Shown: in pieces, positions 22,378 to 33,707 of the stretch | Position numbering within the stretch: position 1 is the first letter of the stretch | How the letters are laid out: each line of letters starts with the position of its first letter | Origin: Podospora comata | Taxonomy: Eukaryota; Ascomycota; Sordariomycetes; Sordariales; Podosporaceae | Assembly (NCBI GenBank): GCA_017354895.1 | Contig: CP071494.1 | Location: 4,464,001 to 4,528,000, forward strand | Direction: 5' to 3' | DNA length: 64,000 nucleotides | Program-made: the position numbers and the translations under genes | Notes under the pieces: generated by a model | The model's input: only the letters and a program-made list of their open reading frames with translations | What the model was told of the DNA's origin: nothing | Database searches by the model: none

Positions 22378-24992
22378 GCTGTGAAAGAGGCCTCACAATG
22401 GGCAAGTATTTTCTCAAGCGGTTATCTCTTTTGGAGGCACAACAGCCTGGAACCTGTACAGCGGTGCTTCTTCATGGAATAGATTAGAGCGTTGATGTTG
22501 TACAAAGGTGGTCTGAGATACATATATACATTTCAATTACACAAACTACTCTGGCCAGGTCGTGTTGGTCTCGGAAAGTTACCTGACTGTGATCGCGGGA
22601 GATGTGCATGCAGAAACGCCAAGGCTTGTCCTCCGCCTTGCTTTTACGTGGTAGGGGAAGGCCTAGTCGGCATCGAATCAAATCCAGATGAATAAAACGC
22701 CTGAGAGGGGCAACACAGCATCTGCGCCTCTGGCTAGCTGTTCATGTTGCGGCAACCCAAATAAAACACGAATAAATAACAGGATCTGGAATTTCAGGAC
22801 ACCGAGATCGGAACCTTCTTCCCTGAATGATGTTCACTCGGTGGGAAATCAGTTTCGGCTGGTATATATCAGCCTCCTGTTTCTGCCTCTAACAGCACTT
22901 GAGAATGGGAAATGGAAATCTTTTCACAAACAAAACAGCCTCGGTCTACGAGAGGAGATACGAATAGCCAGACCGTCCGGTGGATGCCCCGCCGTCTGGA
23001 AGCGAGTTTCGGGTCAGATGATTGGTAACGGGAGCACAAGGCAGCTTGACTTTATATATACGACTCTGATGAGCTGTACACCGGACCATGGGGCCTGTAC
23101 CACTTACAGCCTGATCTCTTCATGCAGCCAGCATCCAGCCCGGTCTGGAATGCTTGAAACGTATGCGAGAAGTTAAGGGCGCGACAGAGGGGATCAGCCT
23201 CTCAGAGTAGGGATGCGAATTGGAGAAGGCATGGAAAAGGCAAGACGTTGTCGGCCCTTTAAAGCAGGTCGACGTAATCCTTGCCGCCGCTCACCATCAG
23301 GTGGCCCCTTGCAAGACTTGCTCGAGCTGTCAGTGGCCAATAGAGGCTCGTGATCAGATGCAAAGTGCATTTCCAGTGCATCTCCAAAAGAGGTGCGTGG
23401 TAGGCTCCGAGTCGATCTGACGGGATGGGAAAGTGGGGAGCTTGACAGTGCTGCATGGGACTGGGGCGTTTTTCCGCTTGGCTGGGGGCGGGTCCTGATT
23501 TGCCCCACCTAGGTCGCCCAGCACAGCAACCAACGCAACTCCACGTGAGGGGTCAGCTCCCAAAGGTGCCGCCCAGATAGGCTTTCGAGGTTCCATTTTC
23601 CTTATCGCGCTCTAACAATGCTGCGGTATCGCGGGGATAACTCCCATGGGCCCATTCTGACCCCCATTTGACATGGACCGGACCGTGTTTGCCTGCTTTC
23701 CGAGTGCGTCAACAAAGTGTCGTCCTGTCCCCACAGAACTGCATGAGATATAAGAGCCATCATCCCGACACTCGCGCCCCGTCATCGTCGTCATCACCGC
23801 CATCCGCCAGCCAGCAGCCTCCACCCCTCAACCATCAACCAGCACATTCGACAGCCTTCTCAGATAGCTGACATATCGAATTGGAATTATTCAATCTAAT
23901 CCAAGGCAAGTGGTGACAGCCTTGAGTGGCTCCCATACCCACGCCCAGATCACTCCAAAAAGAGCCAACAGCCTGTCCCAGACAAAGAAGGGTGACGACA
24001 CGACGGCCACCTGACAAACAATTAGTTTGACCGGACTACCATTGTGGGTTTGGTCTGCGCAGAACATAGGCAGCCCCAAAGGACGAGTCCCAGAGCCGTC
24101 AGATCACTCTGCTGTAAATACCGGCATGTTGTTAGCGGGCACGGTCTCTTGATGCACCCCAGTGTTTGGGCCAACCTTATCCATGAATAACACGGGAGAA
24201 GTATCGCTGACCGCCTCCTGTTAGTCGTCCCGTAGGTCTCACCCATTTGACCGCCCAAGCGCCAGCTGTTCGCCTCTTTACGACGGCCGTTTGCCTCCTA
24301 GAATTACGAGGCGCCTCATCTGCCTAGATAGCTAGCCTACCAACCACCAGGTACTTCATACCTACCTTTGTTGGGCAACATCACCCCCTCCGTCCAATCC
24401 CCCCCCAGCTTTCACTTGACTTCCTTACCTTACTGCCTGAGGCCCGTCTGTCTGTGGTCATTGCGTCGCTCCCCTCCAAAGCTTCCGACCGACCATCCCA
24501 TTTTGTCCCTATCTCCCCCCCTTCCTCCCTTCCTTCCATCCATCCTCCTCGCAAGAGCATCCAGCTCTTTCAATCACCGGCCTCGACTTTCAACACCCAG
24601 TCCCCGCCGCTTACAATTGTACACCACAGCATACAAGTAATCCCCGATCTTCCGGACCGATACCTCCCAGTTGGACATCCAGTCCTGCCTCCCCAGACTT
24701 TGTCCGCTGCAATCGGATCATCAAGGGAGGGCAATCATTACGACACCTGTCTTGCTCACGAGCAGCATTTTAGGTCGTGAGTCGCTCCCGCTCTTTGGCT
24801 TTTGACACATGCAACCAACACCCCCGCCTCACGTCCAGTCAGCATGTGGTCTGTGCCGCTGGGACAGCCTCTCCGCTCTTTCTCTCACCTGCCCATCATC
24901 TCGACCATCAACACCGCCATCCACAACATTGCTGTTTCTTCAAAAGCATCAGTTTTCATCGCTTGCTAACTGATATCTGCCCCCAGGCAATC
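22378..24992. other. 2.6-kb intergenic region upstream of the NBR1-like gene
   Basis: No recognisable coding sequence. From about 24360 the plus strand becomes strongly C/T-rich, which fits a long 5' leader for the NBR1-like gene and includes a candidate leader intron (separate entry). A TATA-like stretch (TTTATATATACG) occurs near 23051. No tRNA or repeat is seen. Confidence 0.5.
24777..24986 (+). other. Probable 5'-UTR intron of the NBR1-like gene
   Basis: A GTGAGTCG donor at 24777, a TTGCTAACTGAT branch region at 24963-24974 and a polypyrimidine tract ending CCCCCAG at 24986 define a 210-nt intron. The acceptor lies six bases before the start codon at 24993. The signals match those of the confirmed coding introns in this window. 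Confidence 0.6.
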
Positions 24993-27662
24993 ATGTCCGC
25001 CACCACTATGGCCCCTAACATGGCGGCAGCTCCTCAGGTCACGCCAGCTACTCTTGTCACCCTCAAAGTCAGCTATCATGGCTCAACCCGCCGATTCAAG
25101 CTCCCTCTGCGGGACATGGTTCCTGCGTTTCTGGAAAACAGGGTGAGTTTGGCCGTCGCTCGACTTGACAACGATGATACTGACGGCTCTGGATAGATCC
25201 GAGGAGTTCTGAACATTCGCCCCGATGCCGATGTTGTGTTTGAGAGATACTCCGACTCTGCCACCTCTTACGTAGTGCTGGACAAGGCCAACACCTCAGT
25301 ATACAAGCAGCTCTACCGTGCTGCTAAAGCTAAGCAGAAGCTCAGGCTTCGTGTGACAGTGAAGGAGACGCCAGCACAAGCATCCCTCGATTCGCTCATT
25401 CAAGCTGCCGAGCCCGCTGAAACCCCCGTGGAAAAGGTTGCCGAAGAGCCTGTCGAAAAGCCAACTCTGCCGATTCCGAAAGAGTTGATTGAGGCCAGAA
25501 TTGCCGAAGCCAAGGCTGCCATGGCCGCCAGGGAAGGCCCAAAGCCTGCTTCGGTGGCCGATGAGGTTGAGGAAGAAGCACCTGCAGCAGTCTCGAGCCC
25601 TGCCGAAACTTCCGAGGAGATTGAGCAACCTACACCCGTCGAGCCAGTCCAACCTCTGAAGATCCCAGACGCCGTCCTCGCTGATTACGAAATGGCCATT
25701 TTGAAGTTGGAGCAACAGAGTCAGGCACGTTTCGCTGCCGAGATGAACCTCGTGCCCCCTGCTATCAGGTCAAACTATGCTGTCTGCTGTAACAGCTGTG
25801 ACAAGAATGTTCCTGACATGCATTATCACTGCTCAAAGTGCGACGGCGGCGATTTCGATCTCTGCCCGGGGTGTGTGGATCAAGGTGTCGCTTGCTACGG
25901 CGCTGACCACTGGTTGATCAAGCGGTTCATCAAGAACGGCGTTATCATCAGCAGCACCACCGAAACGCTGCCTCCCAAGCAGGTCAAGCAAGCAGCTCCT
26001 CCCTCCCCTCCATCTCCCCCAAGCCCTGTGGCCGAGAAGCCATCCACCCCCTCAGCTTCAGAGCGCATCATTCCCATTTTCAACGGCCTCGCCTACTCCA
26101 GCATGCGCACTTGCAACTGCTGCGTCCGGGAGCTCCCCGAGGTGGACTTTGTCCACTGCTCGACCTGCGAGGATTATGACCTTTGCCGAAGTTGTTTCGC
26201 CAAGAACACCCATGGTCACCACCCCAAGCACACCTTCGTTGCCGCTGTTGAGGGCACACGCTTGGAGCCTGATGTGGCTCGCCGTCTCGGTGCTGGCCGT
26301 GGCCAAAAGCACAATGCCATTTGCGATGGTTGCGATACTAACATTCGCGGCATCCGTCACAAGTGCCTGAACTGTCCTGACTGGGATTATTGCAGCGAGT
26401 GCATGGCGAACGCCTCTTTTATTCACCCCGGTCATCGGTTCGTGCCCATCTACGAGCCACTCGAGTACGCCGGTATTTCCGATTTGTTCGCCCGCCCTAC
26501 TCACCAGGGTATCTGCTGCGACGGCCCCCTCTGCTCAGTTAACCGCAACAACTACACCTACATCACGGGAGACCGTTACAAGTGCGCTGTTTGCAATGAT
26601 ACCGACTTTTGCGAGGCTTGCGAAGCCAGCCCTGCCAACACCCACAACAAAACTCATCCTCTCATCAAGTTCAAGACGCCCGTTAGACACGTCAGCGTCA
26701 CCACCACAGGAGAAAATGAGAACGGCCGTGCCATCCCTACTATGGGAGATCGCCGTCCTCGTGTGACCACTTCTCGAGCCACCGAGACTGTCAACGCCCC
26801 TGTGCTGTCGTCTTCCAACGTGCAGACTGTCATTGATGTGAAGCCCGTGGAGCACGAGATCAACAAGGAGGTGGAGGAGAAGTCTGCTGAGAAGGTCAAG
26901 ATCAAGACTGAGACGACCGAGGTGAGGCCTGTGGAGCAGGTTGCTCCTGCCGCTCCAGCTGAGCTCGTCGCCGTGTTCGTCAAGGACACCATTGCTGATG
27001 GCACCGTCATGGAGCCCAACCACGTCTTTGAGCAGACCTGGATTCTTCGCAACGAGGGCAAGACAGCGTGGCCCGCTGGCTGCTCTGTCATGTTTGTTGG
27101 CGGCGACTATATGGGTCATGTTGACTCGACTCACCCGGCAGCTACCCAGGACCTCCGTGCGTCCAACGTCTCGACTGTCTGCTATTCCCCCATCCTCCCA
27201 GGAGAGGAATTCCCCTTCACCGTCTTGCTCAGAACTCCTCTGCGCACCGGTAGAATTGTTTCCAACTGGCGTTTGACCACTCCCGATGGTCTTAAGTTCG
27301 GCCATCGCCTATGGTGCGACGTCAAGGTCGAGCACCGCAAGTCGGTCGGTCCTGTTGTTTCCGAGCCAGTGAAGGAGGAGCGCGAGGTCATCGCCAAGCC
27401 CGAGCCTGCGCTTGCACCCAAGGAAGAGGTTCAGCTTCACCAGAGCCAGATGATCTTCCCCAAGCTTGAGAAGGAATCGCCCGTCTCCAGCTTGCACGAG
27501 GATGACAAGTCTGAGTCGGCGGTTAGGTACGAGCAGTACGAAGACTGCGAGGATGATGACTGGGATGCTGCCGAGTCGGAGGAGGGATTCATGACCGACG
27601 AAGAATACGACATCCTCGATGCTTCCGACGAGGAATACTCCGAGGCTCATTCTCGCAAATAA
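24993..27662 (+). CDS. NBR1: NBR1-type selective autophagy receptor
   Basis: NBR1 proteins link cargo to Atg8 during autophagy. Exons 24993-25142 and 25197-27662 give 871 residues. Domain order: PB1-like fold at about 18-95 (LVTLKVSYHGSTRRFKLPL, then DADVVFERYSDSATSYVVLD); four ZZ zinc fingers beginning near 245 (CCNSCDKNVPDMHYHCSKC), 355 (CNCCVRELPEVDFVHCSTC), 425 (CDGCDTNIRGIRHKCLNC) and 488 (CAVCNDTDFCEACE); the FW/NBR1 domain at about 637-761 (MEPNHVFEQTWILRNEGKTA). The C terminus is acidic and carries EEYDIL near 851, a good Atg8-interacting motif (Y-x-x-L in acidic context). I see no C-terminal UBA domain, which agrees with fungal NBR1 proteins lacking it. The Pro-rich linker between ZZ1 and ZZ2 is unremarkable. 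It is convergent with the NOP13-like gene. Confidence 0.95.
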
Positions 27663-28463
27663 GTATTCAGCAACAGTATCTCGGTGGATCATGACACGAA
27701 CTCCTGTCGCCCGGCTGGACCCGCGAACACCACCCCGTGGTTTCTTAGGTAACCATGGCGGGATGTACACGAAACACTGTATATCACGGGACAATGTGCG
27801 AACGCTGGTACACGGTGAGCAGCTAGGCACATGCCACTAGGCGCTGTATGGTGGAATAAATTGGCCGGTCTATTTTGGGTTGATTTTGGTTTGCGGTTGG
27901 TTGGATGGCCATTCATTCTTTGCTGAGGAACTCAAAACAACCTTGATTAGGATTGCGGCTCGGTCAGGAGCACCAAAAACAAACCAGGCGGTCAACTCTT
28001 CTGGTTCCCACTGGCAGTTTTGAGGTGATCTCTTCCACCATTTTGCAAAGTGTGTGGGGCGAAACAGAATCTAGGAGCCCAACACGGGCAAAAAGGGGCG
28101 GTATCATTCAGGGCTTGTCTACCTTGTTTTTTCCTTGTCTTTTTTCTACTTTTACTTTTACTTTTACCAAAGATAACGTGGTCATGGGTTGAAATTAAGT
28201 CTCTTTATTTTGCTTTGTCAAGTGCAACTTTTCGGGTCAGGCAGCTCAATTTCAGATTGTTATTCTCAGTTTTCACGATAAGTCACTCCGCAGTTAGGGA
28301 AAGGTTAGCGAATAGGAACAAATGAACCAATCATGACGAAGTCCTCGTCCGCTTCTTGTGCTGACTGTGGTTTTGAACACACAAATGGGTATACTATCTA
28401 TTAGATATCAAAGTCTTCCAATCCCAACCTGATCATTACATTCCTAGAAGGAAAGGTTGCATT
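27663..28463. other. Convergent intergenic region
   Basis: This 0.8-kb stretch separates two gene ends (plus 27662, minus 28464). It is T-rich on the plus strand near 28120-28170, as expected for 3' UTRs. No coding or RNA feature is seen. Confidence 0.5.
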
Positions 28464-29774
28464 CTACTCGAAAGTGGTCTTCTTGCCTGCCGGCGCAACA
28501 ACCGCACCAGTAAGCCTAGCCACGTTGATATCCTGGTGGAACTTGGCCACCTTGGCCTCCACCCTCCTCTCCTTCATCGGCACCCACACCTTCTTCTCCT
28601 TGACCTCTGCAACACCTTCACCACCAGCATCATTCTGCTCCCTCCTTTGGGCAGCGCCCTTCCCTCTGAACCTCTTTTGGTATCTCGTCTGGTCGTCCTC
28701 CGCCAGCTCAATCTTGAGCGTCCTGCCCAACAGCTGATTAACCCACCATTTCCTCGTCTTGACTCTGGGTTCCTCTTTTGGCACAGCCTTCTTTTTTGGC
28801 TTCTCCTCTTTCTCCTCATCATCATTGCCATCCTTTTCCTCCGCTTGCTTCTCCGTGCCGTTGTCGGCCTTGTCCTCCTCCTTCTCATCCACATCCATAA
28901 AATCCTCCACCGTGTCGATCGTCTCCTTGACCTTGACAAACCCCTTTACCGCCCACTGCGCCGCGTCCGCAGTCTCAAAATTCACCCACCCGTACCCCTT
29001 GCACTTGCCCGTATCCTCAAACGTAGCCACCTTGACCCATCTGATCGGCCCACACTTGTGGAAGTGCTCCCTCAGATCATCCTCCGTTACCTGGAAGGAT
29101 AGATTCCCCACAAAGACCTTGGTTGATGTGCTCGCTGGAGTGGCGGTGGTAGCAGCGGTAGATGACTTAGCCCCATTGGTGAGGTCAACAGGCGCGGGCT
29201 CTTCCTTCTTTTCTGGACGGCCCTCGAAGGACTTGGCGTCTTTGATGAGGACTTTGCGGCGGTACCATTCCGTTTCTGAGAGGGCAATGGCCGCGACGTT
29301 GGCTTCAAAGGTGGCGAAATCGACGTAGGCAAAGCCGCGGTTTTCGGTGGGGTTTTTCGGACCGGCGCCGGGGGCCGAGGTGGGTTTGGCGGTGGGGAGG
29401 TGGACGCGGGTGATGTCGTCCAAAGTGATGGTGCCGCCTGAGTTGTCGACGAACCACTGTTTGAGTTCTGGCTTTGTGACTGTGAAGCGGAGGTTGCCGA
29501 TCCAGATGCCGTAGGGGGAGCGTTCTTTCTTTTCCTTTTTGGTCTTATCGGTCTTGGGGGTATCGGAGTCAGAGTTGGAGCCCTCGTCGTCAGATTTTGG
29601 CTTTGCCGGAAGGGATTTACCCTTTTTGAGGAGACGTTTGGCCTTTTTGGAGGGGGGTTCGGGGAGGTTGACGTCGACTTCGATTTCGGTGAGGTCGGTC
29701 TTGCGCTTTTTGGAGGAGGTCTTGTCTTTCTTGACCTCGGGAGAGGAGGGTGGAGAGGATGAATCGGATGCCAT
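28464..29774 (-). CDS. NOP13: NOP13-like nucleolar RNA-binding protein (two RRMs)
   Basis: A single exon of 436 residues starts at the ATG at 29774 (MASDSSSPPSSPEVK); the frame is open further upstream but that extension (toward 30029) looks like leader. The N-terminal 80 residues are Lys/Ser-rich with nuclear-localisation-like patches (SKKRKTD, PSKKAKRLLKKGK). RRM1 lies at about 85-190 with RNP2 IWIGNLRF and RNP1 RGFAYVDF; RRM2 at about 215-300 with VFVGNLSF and KGYGWVNF. A Glu/Lys-rich acidic spacer and a basic C terminus with MKERRVEAKVAKFHQDINV follow. The layout matches yeast Nop13, found in pre-60S particles. Nop12 is the main alternative; RRM spacing favours Nop13. It is divergent from STS1. 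Confidence 0.85.
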   Translation of the reverse strand: MASDSSSPPSSPEVKKDKTSSKKRKTDLTEIEVDVNLPEPPSKKAKRLLKKGKSLPAKPKSDDEGSNSDSDTPKTDKTKKEKKERSPYGIWIGNLRFTVTKPELKQWFVDNSGGTITLDDITRVHLPTAKPTSAPGAGPKNPTENRGFAYVDFATFEANVAAIALSETEWYRRKVLIKDAKSFEGRPEKKEEPAPVDLTNGAKSSTAATTATPASTSTKVFVGNLSFQVTEDDLREHFHKCGPIRWVKVATFEDTGKCKGYGWVNFETADAAQWAVKGFVKVKETIDTVEDFMDVDEKEEDKADNGTEKQAEEKDGNDDEEKEEKPKKKAVPKEEPRVKTRKWWVNQLLGRTLKIELAEDDQTRYQKRFRGKGAAQRREQNDAGGEGVAEVKEKKVWVPMKERRVEAKVAKFHQDINVARLTGAVVAPAGKKTTFE

Positions 29775-31156
29775 TGTTATTGTGGTGGCAGTGGGAGAAA
29801 ATGGGCTGTCTGGGATGGTCGAGGTTAGGACCGGTGATGTTCTCCAGTGCGCAAGCAGGCAAGATGGGAATTTTTGGGTAGTGTTGGAAAATTTACTTGA
29901 GCGATAAGCGATAAGGAAACAAGCATCCGTCGATTGCGGGGGGCTCGGCAGGTAGCCGCACTTCCACCGACTGCTCCACACCCCGCTAGATCGCAGTTCA
30001 GCTTCAATGACGGCACCGGCCAGGTACACACGAACGACGGTCGCTGAGCTAATTTGTCTCGTGTAACCAGTCAGTTTGGTTGTACGGTAAGCCCTCGAGG
30101 AAGCTACAGTATATCACTCGTATAGAATAGAGCACTAGGGGTTATAGAATCACGAGTTTGACACAGCAACAACAAGACTGGATCTTAATACATGCACATT
30201 TGCGCCGATGGAGTACACAACCATGGATGACCCTCAAACACCGAGGTTGTCCCGCGGCCACACGCATTGTCAGGTAACAAACATGTCGGGTAGGTACCTG
30301 AGGTGTGCGATAATATAGGGATGTGGTATTCGTCATCAGGCGGTCATGGGGGAGGGTGTTTTGCGCCGCTCCCAAACATGCACCTCCTGAAGCTTCCGAA
30401 GAATGTAAGGGGCGGTTGCCAATCTTCTTCTTATGGCCTTCATGTAGAGCCCATGGATCTTGATCTGGAAACTGGTCTCGTGGGACTGAAGTCAGCTCTT
30501 CCAGCCGTCTGTGATGGGCAACAAGCAAGCTGGATCCAAAGCTGGTGGATCCATTGGTACCCGATCCGTTGCTAAGGTAAAGATCCCATTAAAACTCACG
30601 TGCTATTGATGGGGGTAGCTTGGCAGAGAACAAATGCAACAACAACAGGAACCTTTTCACGTTAGACCGCTTTTGTTCCTCTGGCTAAAGAAAGACGCAG
30701 ATGCAACAAACACTGCGTGCGCTGTTCCCTGAAAGACTGCATATGTGTGCAAGGTAGGAGACTGCCTCTTTGGGCTAGCACAGGCCCATCGCCAGCAAAC
30801 CAGCAGCGGGCAAATTCCTCGTCGGCTCTCCACTCCGGCGCAGCCCTTGCTCCCCTAAACTTCCTTTGACCACCTCACACTCACTTCCTGACTGGTCTGA
30901 CCCAAGCCTGCGAGCCGGGGTCGCCTGGATGCTCTCTGGTCACTCTCCGCCGCACCTCCCTCAATTTTCCCATCCCACTCCACACAGACCGCCGCCTCTC
31001 ATCTTCCTCCAATTCACCATCTGACATCTGGCAATCGGCGAGTCGTCCGCTCTGCTGCGCTGTCGACCAAACCCAACCAGACAAACCCTCGCAGTCCACA
31101 AACCCGACGTCGCTAAGCTGCAGAGGGACCTGCTTTGCTGCACCCGCAACCGCACA
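29775..31156. other. Divergent promoter region, NOP13-like and STS1
   Basis: About 1.4 kb between two divergent starts. No convincing coding sequence; the frame continuing upstream of the NOP13-like ATG is probably leader. The STS1-proximal part (30780-31156) is C/T-rich on the plus strand. Confidence 0.5.
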
Positions 31157-32201
31157 ATGAACGTTGTGTTGTCACCGCAACCACCGATTTTCCCTCATCA
31201 GCACGAAACCACCCGGATCTCGCCCTCTCGATCCAGTACGTTTGAGTCCTCCCCTACCTGCTTTGAGCCCGCCGTCCATGATGATGCACACACGCAAGCG
31301 GATCTTCCGCAGCCCAGCAACTGATCCCCGGCTCCAATTTACTGATCCTTTCTCAGTGTCACCATATAACAACATGGCATCCAGAAAGAGGAAGGCCGAC
31401 GACGATAACGACGACATGTCGGTCTCGCCCCTGAGCTCGCCAGCCCTTCCATCCAGACCGATTGTCAGGCCGTCAAAAAAGATCCGACAAGCCAACGACG
31501 ACGTAGCCGCTCGCCCGCTGTCACTTCCCCGTCTTCTCGAAACTCTCACCAACGACCAGCTCCGAACAGTCCTCCAAACCATCTGCGAACGACACCCCGA
31601 TATTGGGCACGAGGTGGTCACTAGCGCGCCACGACCGACCGTCGCCTGTGCGCTCGATATCTTGGTCGGGTACCAGGAGAAGCTACACGATGCAACTCCA
31701 CTTGGCCATACGAACTCCGACTATGCCTATTTCCGAGTGAAGCAACAGCTGGGCGCCCTCCTCGATGCCATTTCCGATTTCACGTCACAATTCCTCCCGC
31801 CGTTGGAGCAGCAGACAAACATATCATTGCAATTTTTGGACGGTGTCACCAAAGTCATTCACGAACTCCCCGACTGGGAAAACCAATCACATCGCCACCA
31901 CAAGGATGCTGCGTACGATGAGATTTCGGCGGCATGGGCACTTGTCATCACGGAAGCTTCAAAAAGGGGCGGAGGTTTTATCGTTCATACCGGAGGCTGG
32001 GACCAGAGGCTAGTAAGGCACAATCAACAGTCAGGAGGCAAAATGGGACAGGCCATCAACGCCTTGGCGGTGGAAGTCGGATGGCAAGGACAGAACCCGA
32101 TTACCGACACACCGGCTCCGTCAGGGAGGGACCCTAACTCGATCTTGAACCAGCTTATTAACGGTGCATACGGTTCACCCGTTCGTGTTGGACCTTGGTA
32201 A
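31157..32201 (+). CDS. STS1: STS1/Cut8, nuclear proteasome tethering factor
   Basis: Cut8/Sts1 tethers 26S proteasomes at the nucleus and is needed for nuclear protein degradation and chromosome segregation. Two exons, 31157-31235 and 31357-32201 (GTACGT donor, CTGAT branch, CTCAG acceptor), give 307 residues. I chose the 31157 ATG because it yields MNVVLSPQPPIFPHQHETTR, the conserved N terminus I recall for the family, and joins in phase to SPYNNMASRKRKADDDND. The folded core shows LPRLLETLTNDQLRTVLQTI, ERHPDIGHEV and the C-terminal AAWALVITEASKRGGGFIVH and TGGWDQRL blocks. A basic KRKADD stretch fits nuclear localisation. A 275-residue version from the ATG at 31374 is possible if the first exon is skipped. 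Confidence 0.93.
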
Positions 32202-33707
32202 ATAGCAACAGTCTGGGTTGCTACTTCACCGTTTCTTACATTTAAAGAAGGGGCGTAAATCTTTGTGACGAAAAGCCTTTGCGACAATTTTCTTTACTAG
32301 CTATTTCCACTCTCGGGAAACGAAGGATTCAGGGGCGACAAGGGCATAGACTTTGGGGTGCTGGTCATGGGGCGAGGGGTTCTGGCTTTTTTATTATTTT
32401 TCTTTTTCTTTTGTTTGTTTACGCACACACACTCGGCGTTTTGCTGTTGTACTCCTTTATTATCGATATCCAGACAACAAGATTTTTCCTTTTCCTTACT
32501 CATCACCATGTACAGGGCAGGACGCAAGCAGGACCGATAAGGGTTTATTCATGGCTTTGAGCCATGGGAAACCTGCTTGCTGAGTTCTTTTCTTTTGTAT
32601 TTAAGTATCCTTCTTATGTCTTTCGGTGTCTTTGGCTTGGAGTTATTGTTTGAGGGGAGGGTATGTACCGTGGCGTGGGTACAATCGGTGGATGGGAAGC
32701 AGCTCAGAAATTTTGTACAAAAACTGATGTTGCTTTGTTGTCTTTGCAGCCCCTTGCTTCTGGTGATTGTGGGCTGTGGTGTATGCAGAAGTACTTTTCT
32801 CCAGGCTGCTTCAATTTCATGGCGGTGGATCTGTTGATGTGGATGTGTTTTATCTTCAATGTCTGGTTTGGTCTCTCTCTGTGTTGGACTGGTCATGGTG
32901 GACATGAGTGGTGGTCGCCATGCTGACCGACCAAGAAGGGATGGTCTGGAGTCTTGCTTTACATATATATATCTAAATAGAACATATCCGTTTAGTTTCG
33001 TTTAGTGAGTTGTGGTGATCAATATAGTGATTCCTTATGGGGATATGACGGTTCAGACGGTTGGTTTGGGGAGTTTGAAACACGACTCCTGATCTACGGA
33101 TGGAGAGAGAAACAGAGGATGGGAAATAACTCAAAACTTGGCTGGCTGTGCGTTTCAGTTGTTGGGGTATTGGGGGGATCAACGGATAGAAAGTTACTGG
33201 CTATGCTATGGAGGGTCTTTACCCGGTTCAGAGCTTGTGGGTGTTGGAACAAGATGTAAACCATCATGTTGTCAATAGAAAGTCACCAACTGCTTTGTTT
33301 GAAAGTGTCAAACAGGTTCTGAAAGATAGTAAGCCGCCCCATCCCAACTAATTTCTGTGGCTTATCTTCCCATTGCTTGCAGTGAACAAGGTCTGAGATA
33401 TCAGTACCTCGGGGGTTGTTCATAAGGGGCACCGGCCAGGCAGTGGTGGTGAGCCCCACGTGACAGCCTGTAGACTACGCGAATGCTCCACAAGGCTGCC
33501 TGGACCCACCCTCATCATTCCCCACGAGAACACAGTGCAAGCACGCGTCTGTTGCCTGCGCGCCGCCTGGAAGACGCCAAAAGGTTCCGCCAATTCCCAC
33601 CACTGCCGAGCACACAATTTGGTCCTTCTCAGGAACAAACTCCTTCTTCGCATCGAACTTCTCAATATCCAGTTCATGCGATAGGAGATTTCCTCGACTC
33701 AGCCAAA
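32202..33707. other. Intergenic region, STS1 3' UTR and RAD52 promoter
   Basis: The first half is T-rich and has a cluster of T/A runs typical of 3' processing regions. The second half leads to RAD52 and includes an ACGCGT element (separate entry). No coding sequence is convincing. Confidence 0.5.
33543..33548 (+). promoter_or_regulatory. MCB-type element (ACGCGT) upstream of RAD52
   Basis: ACGCGT lies 160 nt upstream of the RAD52 start. This hexamer is the binding site of MBF-type G1/S regulators (Mbp1/Swi6 in yeast, Cdc10 in fission yeast), which control replication and repair genes. A second copy lies in the first intron. Confidence 0.4.
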
